NCBI RefSeq assembly: GCF_037975245.1
Contig: NC_092568.1
Span: 3,815,001 to 3,850,000 of the forward strand
Reading direction: 5' to 3'
Source of the DNA: Apostichopus japonicus
Lineage: Eukaryota > Echinodermata > Holothuroidea > Aspidochirotida > Stichopodidae
Length of the DNA: 35,000 nucleotides
Positions 1-12,000 of this stretch are shown piece by piece (positions within the stretch are counted from its first letter, which is position 1; each line of letters opens with the position of its first letter). Both the position numbers and the translations under genes were made by a program. The notes below the pieces were generated by a model that made no database searches, had not been told where the DNA came from, and saw only the letters and a list, made by a program, of their open reading frames with translations.

Positions 1-31
1 GAACCAGTGAATGAAGAGGAAGACATTGAAG
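1..31 (+). CDS. ZC3H14: ZC3H14 exon a (3' end only)
   Basis: Only the last 31 nt of this exon fall in the window; they read EPVNEEEDIE plus the first base of a Glu codon. The donor is a consensus GTGAGT at 32. The phase 1 end fits exactly with the next exon, which begins with two bases completing GAA. The acidic composition continues into the next exon, which supports the assignment although the piece alone would not be diagnostic. Confidence 0.75.
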
Positions 32-3000
32 GTGAGTCTAATGTGAAAGGTTGGATCCAGTGGGACAGGGCAGGGGTGGGTGGGTGGTTGGTTGGTTGGT
101 TGGTTTGTTGGGAGGATTGGGTAATACAGAGAGATGTTAAAAAGAGAACTTACATCACCTTGGCTCTACAAGTAAATAGCCTAGCTTGTCTTCAATTTTT
201 CATCTGCCATTTTGAAACATTCAGTTTGGTTCTTTGATATATTAATGAATGATCATCTGATAATTTGGTTGTACATATGAGCTTTATCTTAAGGATCTTT
301 CTGCACGTTCTGCACAGAATCCTTTCATGCCGTAATCCAACAAGAAGCAGATTCCAGACAGATATATGTGGCAGAAAATGTGAGTGTAGCGGACAGCACG
401 CAGTCCCCAGAGAACCCATTGGAGGAGGAGATAGAGGAGGTTGCATTCGAAGAAGTAGAGGAGGAGGAGGATGGAGAGATGCAACTCCCCGAAGAGGGGT
501 ACAGCGTTGAAGAGGAAGGTCAGAAAGTACCAAAGTGAGTAGATGAACATTATCATATTTCTTGTTTACCATGTTATATGTTCATTCTGCACAACACCTT
601 TTAGACAGGAATGATTCCTTTCCCATAGATGCCACAATTCTGTGTTCAATCAAAAAATGATGTATTATCCTGTCTTGTAACAATTGGAAATGTTATTGTG
701 TACGCTGAACAGGAACTGAAAAATTAAGAGTGCACCAATAAGAAGAAGGAAAAAAAATATATACAGTAACCAGCATTCTCATTGTCTGTCTGTATGTCAA
801 TGAATCCCACTTCTTTCCTGTTCTGCAAACAGCAAACAGGTATTGACAAACACTTTTAGTCTTTGTCTAGTCACTAAATGAATGAACTCTGAAATATCTG
901 GAAATTAACCTGGAAATGATTTGATAATATTTTACAAGACCTTACAAGAAAGTGGTGTCCTTTAACAAACTGAACAATTAGAATTCTATCACAAAGTTTA
1001 AGGTAGACTGTTATTGAAAGCCATTGCTATTTTTTACCAAATCCTGAAGGAAGCATGTATGACATTAAACCAAGCTGAAGCAAAATGAATGTACTGAGCT
1101 TCAAAACACTTTGTTTTGATAACTCAAAACAAACATAAGTGACAAGTTAAATTACAAATGTTGGATTAACATCATCTATCAAACAAAACAATAAATTCAT
1201 TTGTGGACACTTGATGGGAATTGTTTGTCCCGAGTATCATTGTGACAATTGATATAGTGGAGGCCGTATACCATGTTGCTATAATATTTGCTTTTTTTCT
1301 ACTCTCCACAGGGGCGTTACCCAGATTGGCGCTAGTCCTAGATTTATCGTTACTTTGGAAGGTGCTCAAAGACATCTCAATTTGTCCGCAAATCAAAGAC
1401 GCAAGATTCAGAGAAAGGCTGTCAAGAGAGGCCACGCTCAGACTGCACATATGCCAGACATTGTCATCACCAAGCAACCGAGGAAATCGCTGTCCCCAGA
1501 GGTCAAGAGGCAATTTATTTTCACAGACACTAGGGGTCCAGAGGAAGTTGCACCAGTGATGACCCCAGAGGAGATGGACCAGGAGGAGGAGGAGGAGGAA
1601 GAGAGCATGTTAGTAGAGAAAGCACCTTTCATGGTATACTCAAATGTACCCAAAGTGGAACCATTGACTATTTCGATGCAAGATTCAGATGAAGATGGTG
1701 AGTAGATGATTATTCCAAGATCTCCTCCATCGTCCCCTCAGAGTACTGTTATACTCCCCATTTCTCCCTCGTCCCCTCAGAGTACTGTTATACTCCCCCA
1801 TTGCTCCCTCGTCCCTTCAGGGTACTGTTATACTCCCCCATTTCTCCCTTGTCCCCTCAGAGTACTGCTATGCTCTCCCACTTCTCCCTCGTCCCCTCAG
1901 GGTACTGCTATGCTCCCCCATTTCTCCCTCGTACCCTCAGGGTACTGTTATACTGCCCCATTTTTTCCTTGTCCCTTCAGGGTACTGTTATACTCCCCAT
2001 TTCTCCCTCGACCCCTCAGGGTACCTTTATGCTCCCCCATGTCTCCCTCGTCCCCTCAGGGTACTGTTATACTCCCCCATTGCTCCCTCGTCCCCTCAGG
2101 GTACTGTTATACTCCCCATTTCTCCCTCGTCCTTTCAGGGTACCTTTATACTCCCCCATTTCTCCCTCGTCCCTTCAGGGTACTGTTATACTCCCCCATT
2201 TCTCCCTCGTCCCCTCAGAGTACTGTTATGCTTCCCATTTCTCCCTCGTCCCTTCAGGGTACTGGTATACTCCCCCATTTCTCCCTCGTCCCCTCAGGGT
2301 ACTGTTATCCTCCCCCATGTCTCCCTCGTCCCCTTGTCTTGTTTCACAGAACTATATAGTACCCTGTAGGACAGCACCCTTTGTTGATTATGGAAGTGGC
2401 TGCATGCATAGGAGCCCTATAGGAGCCCTACTGCATGTTGCTGTTGGTAGTATCATGCTTTCCAATCAGGTATCCATTTTGTGACAATTTAATGTTCCAA
2501 TTAGCCTTCAAAACATTGAAACATTTTGGATTGTCAAAGACTGTAGAAGACATCATATGTCCCCTCACTTTTCACTGTGATGCCAAGTGCCATCTGGCTT
2601 TCAAGTAGGTTTCTCTAGAATGTGAAAACTCATGCATATTTGCTCTCAGTGAGTCAAATGTTCAGGTCTACAGTAGTAGTACGTTGCCATAGCATTAATT
2701 ACAGACATTGTTTGGTAGTCCCAAGCCAACATTCCATTGTTACAAAGAAGTGAAAGAACCATACTTTTCATTTGCTGGCTGCAAGAATTGCAATGAACCG
2801 CTGTATGTAATAACAATTTTTGGCAATATTGGGCAAAAAAACATATTTAAAGAAGTTGACAGATGGGAGTTCATTCATCTTTTTATCGTGCATTGCTACC
2901 AACCATGCATGAATCGCATCGTATTTATTCCTTCCCAAAGCCATCTGCCTTGCAGATGAAATGTCAGTTTTGCAGTAAATCATAAAACAGACAACTGACT

Positions 3001-6000
3001 GGGGAAATTATAAACAATTTGAAAAGAGCAAAGTTTTTTTTTTGGCTGGAATATAATCAATTCTGTTGTAGCCAAACATTACTTTGCTCTTTCCAAGTTA
3101 TAGATAATTTTTCCTAGTCAGTTTTCTGTTTTTGGATTTCCTGGAACATATCACATACAGTACTTGTTGAGTCTAGTACCATATGTACATCTAGTCTATT
3201 TTTAATTGTCATTTATAATTTTGTTATTTTGTTTATTTACTGTTTATTTTTATGATTCTTCCACAGAAGGATTTGAAGCGGAAGAACCTTCTCAAAGAGA
3301 GGAATCCAACAAAGCAAATGAACGCTGCAAATTTTGGCCTGCTTGCAAGAATGGGGATTCATGTACTTTTATGCACCCCACTACACCATGCAGGTAAGGT
3401 ATTTCGGCTGACGGAATGTAAAGCTCACCTCGAGAGGGCTCTTGTATTAAAATCATAACATGGTCCCTTTTCAACAAGCATAAATATCCCAAGTTATACT
3501 GGGGGGCATGGTCATCCTTGGGATAAGTCTGTCCTTCAAAAGATGTTTTAAGAAGGATTATTTTAGTCCCTCATTATTGGAAGTCTGTTTACCCCTTTCC
3601 TTCCCCCCCCCCCCCCCTTCTACTGCATGATCTGAATCACAAAGTCTTCATAACATCACAGAAGTAGGAATCAAGGTTAGAATCAGATCGATAATTTATG
3701 CACATAAATGATATCATCAATCAGACACATATTCTGTATATGAATTATAAAGTATGAAGAAATAAGCTACATAGTAACAATAGCTCAGTAGAGACATTGC
3801 AGTATATTGCTATACAGTTAATTTGCATTGGTTTGCCAAACATCTCAGAATATGGGTATAATTTCTTAGTTAAAAAAATGAAATGACATTAATAGCTACA
3901 ATTTCTTCGGTTTTAAGAAGTTTTGGGAGGGAATAATTTAGTTCTTAAATTTTGTGTAGTGGTATTTTACGGCTTTGAATTTTGTCCAGGCTGGTAAAAT
4001 GCTATGATTCCTTAGTGTGCAAAACTGGTATGAATCTTTACACTTGTACAGCAACTTGATCATGTTACGAAGCAATTTTATGATGTGTTACCAGATAAAT
4101 CATTGCCTGGAATGCAGGGCTACCAAACATTTGCAGAATTGATTCAAAGTAGCCTAGAGATACCTGTAATAGAAAACGTGATATTAGAAAATTGTATGTG
4201 ATACAGTATGAGCGGATTTTGAATAACGTATGCTTGATTTTGCTTCATGACATGTAATCCAATATGTGTTGAAGTTGCCTCAGTTTGGTGGTAGCATACA
4301 GAATGGTAAAAGTTAGAGAGAACATACATGAAAATGTTATCAGTTACTCTAGTCCATTAAACTTGCACCAGGATTCATGAAATTAGACGCAAGTTTTGTA
4401 GGTTTGCGAATGAAAAGTTCACGCATTACATTAAATGTGTGGGACACAAATGATTTAATTACCGTTAGTTAAATGATGCGTCAGGTGCCTCCAAGTGGTG
4501 TGAACCACATTAGATCTCCTAGACAGATGGGTATTGATTTATATACATGTGTAAATAGTACATGGTTTAGCCAGAGTAAAATGGAGATAGACTCCATTGC
4601 AAAATGCATGTACTCTAAAGGTAGCACAAGCCCAACCTTTGGTTAGTGCGATATAGAGATAACTGTCATTAGCTCAGCTTTTCTAATTGGCTAAGATCTC
4701 TCATTTGGGAGATATATCACCAGATTTAATGTTCTTTCTCAAACAAAGTTGAAGACTTGATCCAGTCTAAATATGACATCATCGAGCCACATGTGCTCCC
4801 ATTTCTTTATTTTTTTTTCTTGATTTTATAACAAAGTTTTTTATATGGGATGGTAGTGAATTTTTGCAAACGCTGAATCTAAAAGATTTGAACCTCTCAG
4901 CACGACCTAATGATGTCATTAATTTCTGTGTCAACACTGTTCACATTTCACACCTTGAAAATATGAAAAGAAAAGCAAAGAGAAGGTCAAGGTTTCAGAT
5001 CTTATGGCCGCATTTATGACATCTTAGCTAACTTACAAAATGACAGCTCCGAGACACAGCTTGTTATTAAACTAGAATATCTATCAAAATGTAACAAGAT
5101 TTTTCGAAGCTGTTTTGAGGGAGTTGCTGTTCACAAAGATAACTGTCAAAGAAGCCAAATATGTTGGTTGGGTTAGCTGATATGCTTTTAGTGGCCCAAA
5201 TCAGGTCAGTTTGCATGTGTTCATTTTAATATCACTTTGTGAGTTTAATATTTAGTCAAAGGTTAAATATCGCCACAACATTACACCTCCACATGACTTG
5301 ACAACCTACAGTACAGTACTAATTGCTATTTTGAGACATTGGAACTGACTTGTGTGATTCTTAAACTGAGAAATAATTCAACAATCTTCTGATTTGTGTG
5401 CTGAATTAGCTTACCAACCACTATGACAAATGGGTTGTCTGCATTTAATGAGTAATACTGTTAATAAATCATACCTAGAAAATCCTGAACTACAGATAAA
5501 ACTGTTCACATTTTGACTTGTCATATCAGTCAAACTTAATCTTTTCCAACTTAATCGAAATGTTTGGCATACACAATTCTTGTTTGTGAGCAACTGAGAA
5601 AGAATTTATGCAACAGTATCTTGAGGAAATTTAAAATGACAGCCAGAGATGAAAGATTGATGGAAAACATGCAAAGCCCTTAATCTTAATTGGCTCAGTT
5701 CATGAGTTGTTGGCAAACATGAAGAAGAAAGTATTTACCTGCTCAGACAAAGCAAAGGTTAAGTAGCTTTACTTGACTGCAGTTATTCTGATCTGCCAAT
5801 AGTCTTGCTATATAGCTTGCTATAAAACTTACTCAGTTTGCCCTGTAGCTTTATACTGTAGTCTGGATCTATAAATTCTAAATAAAGGTTTCATGGTTTA
5901 ATAAACAGACAGTTTTGTGTGCCAGTTAATGGCAGGGTCTTACATGTAATAGCTCGACTATGACAAATAAATATGTTTTCGTCAAGTGTTATTGTCTGAA

Positions 6001-9000
6001 ATGTCTTTCCTCGTAAAGTACTAGCAAAAATGTCTTGCACTTTGTTTGTAAGTGACTATGATATTTGAGTTTGCTATGATGAATAAATTAATAGGTTCAA
6101 TCTTCAAAACTGAGCACGACTGAAATTTTCAACGTCATGAAACCGATTGAACACCACAGCCAATCCATGTTTAATGTTTTCCAATTTTCAACATTGAAAA
6201 TGGACTTTGCATTGTCAGGAGGGCATTAAAAGACTACAGATTTTTCACCAATTTTTTTTTTTTACAGTTTGGAGAAGGCTGTCTCATTAAACCCCATTGT
6301 GGACCTAATCATTCCGTTCCATTTCAGCCATAATGAATATTTCTCCTAGTCAATTTCTTTTCACAAGTGAGGGGTAGGGGAGGGGTCAAATTGACCTATT
6401 CTGGGGAGGAATTGTTGTCAGTACAACTTGAGACAATTATCATAATAATAATAATAACAATAACAACAACAATAATAAATAATAGTAACCTACACCACAG
6501 AAACTCCTTCCTCTTCCCTGATTTCCGCCCTGCAGTTGAAGTTAGAGGAATGCCATTTGAGCCTTGACTGATTAATTGATATGTTCCAAACTGTGTTCTT
6601 TCTTTGAGAGGTCGGTAAAGTGTCTGATTGCAAATCTGCTCATCTACAATGTAGATAAATTAGATTGTTATTTTTGATGTTTGAGTATCTGTCAGTTCTG
6701 TACAGCTCTGTCTATGAAATATTACACAGTTGCACTGGCTGATGTGGTATTAATTCCGCAGACTGTTAATTTTTGGATTCAAATCTTAAGTCATGTCTGC
6801 GGGACAAAAAGGTTTGTTTGACTTGCAATCTACAAGAAATTGTGGCTTTAATTTGTGCTTGTTGATATGATTCAATCATTTAAGCATACGGTAATATGTA
6901 CATTAATAATAGCTTAGCATCTGGTCCTAAAATTTTGTACATCTGCATAAAGACATCCAGGAGTGTAATTTGAACTTTGAACCCTCCCAAGTGACTTGAT
7001 TATGTTTACCGATTTTAATTTCAAACATTTTCTACAATCAACAGTTCATAATAGCTTGAAAAGCTGGTTAGACCTACCTATTGTGACGATGTCACGAAAA
7101 AACGAAACCAATTATAAAGAAATAATGTTATTATACTAGTAGGGAATTGGCGTGCTGTATATTTTGACATTTTGCAGCACTTGCTCACTGAGAGTCTGGT
7201 ATGTTGGGAGAGCTAAAAATTGAATGATAGTGTTGGCAAGATGCATCTCAACTTTCTTCAACAACGTGTGATTTAAAAGAATATTTTCCAAAGCACCAAG
7301 TCTGACATCCAGACAGTTACGTCATCTTCCATTATCTACAAATTACATGAGTCAACTTCGCCAAAGTTTCAGATGTTCTTTCATTAATGCTGGTGCAATC
7401 TTTCTTGAAGCAGAAAATCTTTCTTATATAGCGTACGTTGTACCTGTCTAAATTATGATCCGCGCTTGTACATTATCATGATATCAATGTTAATCATTTG
7501 TCCTTTTCCTTTGTGCTTTTATTACCTGTTTATTTTTTGTAGATTTTATCTTAAACTGTAATGTTCAACAAAAATGAATTGAACTGAAAATCCTTAGACT
7601 CAGTGAGGATGACTTAAAAATGTGGAGTCTAAGTTTAATTTAACAGTTCATTTATTGCTAATAAAGAGTTTTCTTAATATGCCATGATAACTGACTTTTC
7701 TAAAGTAAATTACTGTACTTCACCATCAGGTTATATTTTGCCTGCAACATGATGCTAACGTTTTAGAAAAGAACGTTTTAAAGGGTAAATGTTAATAATT
7801 TAGACCCATGCATAGACTGAGTACTTACTAGCTGCCATTATTACCAATTTAACTAAAAGAAGAATTCCAGACATGTAACCTGTACCCTGAAATGATGACT
7901 GTCTTACAAACATGAAGAAACGAACCCAAATATTTTGTTTTCTTACATTGAGCTATAGGTTTATCAAATTAATTCTTTTATTTCTGCTTTAGTGCAATAT
8001 TTTGTTTTGAGTCTTTGACGAACAAGTTTACGAAAGTTACTAAGTATATATTGCTTAAAATAAGATTACTATTTCACGATCAAATCCTTAACACATTTCT
8101 ACGGAACTCTTTCTGACAATTCTACGGTTGGTTTAATCATGAGCGAATGCTTGATTTTCAACATTTCTTTGTCCAGCCTCTGTTTCATTCAATATATAAA
8201 GCACAAAATCAGGAAGAGGAATATTTTGCCTCTTCTATGATATACAAAGTGAAACTCAAGCTAGTGAGCTCAACTCAACAAGCTGCTTTTATTCATCATT
8301 TATAACAATATTTTGGCAGTTATACTTTGTCTAATGTTATATATCTATTTTTGCATCCATTTTTTTTTTTGTCAACTTTTTTTTCCAGAGAGATTTGATC
8401 TTCCCATGATTGCGTTTACAAACAAATTACAAAATGGCAAGCGGTGAGATTGCTCGGTAATTTGTCATGACAAGTGTGACAATCTTTGGCTTGTACTGTT
8501 AAGTCATAAATCAGGTCAAAGGAGAGCCATACCCTTGGGATAGGTTAGAGCCTCTTGGAATAATTAGATAAATTAGAGAGACTTGCTCAGTTCTTTTTCT
8601 TTGCTTCTTTCATACTGGAAAGTTGTTGCTCTCTGAAATAATTCAAGTTATATTTGATTTTGACAGTGAAAGAAGCTGAAGCAGACTTGTTTTAATTAAA
8701 GCATTGTTTGAGTTTGCCATTTCATTTTTTTTTTCTTGGAGGGATTGGTTGGTTGAGGAGGGGTTATTCCCACATGGTTTTATTGTGTTGTCAAACTGTC
8801 GATGCTGTATTCTGTATATTTTGCATAGACACATCTTAAAACTGATGGCTTCTTTTGACACGAAAAAATTTAATTTGGGAGTTATTCCCCCATGGTCAGT
8901 TTTTTTTTTTTGGAAGTAAACATTGGCCTTCTTTCGTTGGTAAGAAATATTCAAATTCCTAATTTTTTTTCCCTCGTGGAATTTGTTTCATTAAAGGTCT

Positions 9001-12000
9001 CTAATAGCTCTGAAGCTTGATCAAACATGCTGGCTGTAGATTAGGTTTCCTTTGTTGTATTAAGGAAATATTTAAAAGTAAGTTTCAAATTATATGGACC
9101 CTTTCCTTTTTAGTATCCTCAAATTTGTACGCTCAAAATCAATGGATAATAAAGCAAAGAAAACGACCACATATACAGATGCCATGTCAGTAGCAATGAC
9201 AGTGTGCATTTAAATTGCTTTGTTGGCTCCAATTGTCTTAATTAAGGTCCAACATTATTCCTTCGAGGGAGTATAACAATCAGCATGGCTTGATGTATAT
9301 ATGAATAAATTGACATTAAACAAAAGTGGGCTTTGAATATCTTAAATTTGAATTAATTAACAAAGCTGTGATAAATGAATGGCAGTTTCACCTGTAGATG
9401 AACTAAAGATTTAAATTTTTAAAGTTTGCCGAAATATTTTCTGGCCCTGAATCCAGATCAGTATCTTGTGAAACTAATATAGATTTAAAGGACCTGCATT
9501 GTTAACATTATACTGAAGTCATTTGTGTAGAGTAAGTAATTAATATAAACAATTCTGAAGGTGTGCTTAATGTTCTCTGAAGTGAGTGTATATTTGCTAA
9601 TTGCATCATTGTTTTGAAATTTTTGTTCAAAAGCTGATTAAACTTCTTTTTTCCTTCTTTGTAATTCCCCTTACTTCAGGCATCTCAATAGTCATGTCAT
9701 TGACCTCACACAATTTTACAAAAACAAGTGAAAATAACAAATTTATGCAAATAGTTTTTAATATCATGTTAAGCTCTTTCCTCGCTTTTTCCATTCAGTT
9801 ACCAACCACAGTTCTAAATTATGGCAAGAGTTAAAGATTTTTCGATAAAGAAGAGGGAGTAACAAAAAAACACCAAAGTAGATATTGTAAACGTGATATA
9901 CAAAATGACAAAAGAGAGACAAGCCTTTTAAAAAGAGCAAACCCATCGAGCATGCAAAGATTTTGCAATACCTAGTAAAAATTTGAAACTTAATCTGATG
10001 TGGATTAGAATGCTATAAATGGAATTTTGGTTAAGACTTTGCTGGGAATAACAGTAAACTTTGGATAAAGCTGTCATAAAAGAGTGTCAGGGTAGATTCT
10101 CAAGGTAGATTTCTGACCTACCAGGGATGATAGCAGCCCCATGCAAACAGGACATTTGCATATATATGAGGTCTATTTTGTCATCCAGTGGATGTGTTTT
10201 CATTGTAGGTGGGTAACACAGCTTGATGTGATGGAGAGCCTACAGAATTAGAAAAAAGGGACAAGTTTTCAAGATGAATTCCCCTTAGTTTGTGTTAATG
10301 AAACAGTTTATGTTAATTATGGATTGAAGTATATACTGTATATATATTGGTAACCAGTTGATGTATTTTTGTAAAGTTTTTATTGAAGCATATACAAGAT
10401 TCCCTTTTTGCTGATGTTATGTTACAAGTTCGGTCTTAGGATTGGAATACTGTATATGTTGGTATTGAGTCATTTGGTGAATGTGATATTCCATGAGGCT
10501 GAGGTGCGATGGCATGTGGGGAATGGGGAGGGGGGGGGTAACATAAACCATACTCATATTCCACTACATGATCAGATCAAGGTGTATTTGGTCTTAGAAC
10601 AGAAGTATTGGATATAGAAATACTGATGAAACTGAAAGCTAAAGTTATCATTAGGGTAGTTGAAAAGATTTTAAAGATTTAGCAATGTTTCAAAATCAAG
10701 TTAATGTTAAAGTAACTGCATGCATATATGCTCTCTAAAGGAGTTGGTAAATGGAGTTAACTTGTGTTGAAACTGATAAGAACTGGGCCTTCAAAATGGT
10801 AAGTACTGTCCTTGAGGCTCCATTGCTGCTTGATAATATTAAACTACAGCCTACTGTAAGGTACATTTGGTTGACCTGGTGTGAGGTCATTACCTTTCAG
10901 TACTGTAAATACCTATTGTTTATAGACTGAGTAATATTATAGTGGACATTAAACCAAAAGATATTAAGCACACTAACAACAGATTCAGCAAGAATAAAAT
11001 GCACAATAAGTTAACCCCAAGTTTTAACATTTTATAGTTATCAAGCAATGACAGTTCCAAACATCAGTTACTACAATTTAATAAACCAGTAAAGACAACA
11101 AACCCTAGTCAGGGGAAACATTAAATACATGCAAGTAGTGGTCTCCTGGCATCAAATTTCTTGGCCTGATGCACTCTTGTCAAGTGGACCCAATACATCC
11201 ACCTCCTTTCTAACCATTCCATTAGATGTCAGACCCCACAGTTGCTACTTCTTTCGGATATCCATCACTTAAAAGCATTACAATATTTAATGAACACCAT
11301 TATTTAAACTGCCTTTTGTTACACAGCGACTACACCAAACAGTCAGAAACCATAGCATGCAGTGCTACACTGCTGTACAGTATCATATCTTACACAGTTT
11401 ATGATGCAGTGTCTGATGTTACATAGGTACACATATTACTCAGTTATAGCATACAATGTATTAGAAATCTACCATAGCATGCAGTGCATTCTTGTTGGAC
11501 ATGATAGTGTATAGTATGATATCGTGCACAGTTTTATGATACAGTGTCTGATGTTAGGTAGGTACACTTGTTACTCAGTTATACCATACAATGTGATAGA
11601 AATCTACCATAGCATGCAGTGCATTCTTGTTTGATGTATGCTAGCGCTAACAATGCTGACACTTATGCTACCTTACACAGTGTACGATGCAGTGTCTGAT
11701 ATAATGAAACACATGTTACTCAAATACACAGTACAATGTGATACTGTAGGTAGGGCAAACTTAGTCAATCCCAAGCAGGTCAAATTGGACTGATCCCAGG
11801 GAGGAGAAAAGTGGTAGAAATCTATCTGGGAAATATCTACTCACTGTAGTCACAAATTTACTTCGCTCCTCACTTAAATGTCTCTCAACAACCTAAGCAC
11901 TCTCGTTCTACTGTACAGTGCCTAGAATGAACTGGTAACCATTTAACACTGTGTGCCCTCTATGACCAACCCCTCCAGACGATGACCTTCCTTCTCATTC

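Noticed and set aside
1706-2484. Two long overlapping open frames of over 200 codons, Pro/Ser-rich
   Set aside because: Both are produced by the stop-free 40-bp minisatellite, whose length rotates the frame; the peptide cycles through three patterns and no coding signal exists.
8643-8954. 103-codon minus-strand frame in intron 4
   Set aside because: Lys/Asn-rich translation of AT-rich intron with A/T homopolymers; no domain.
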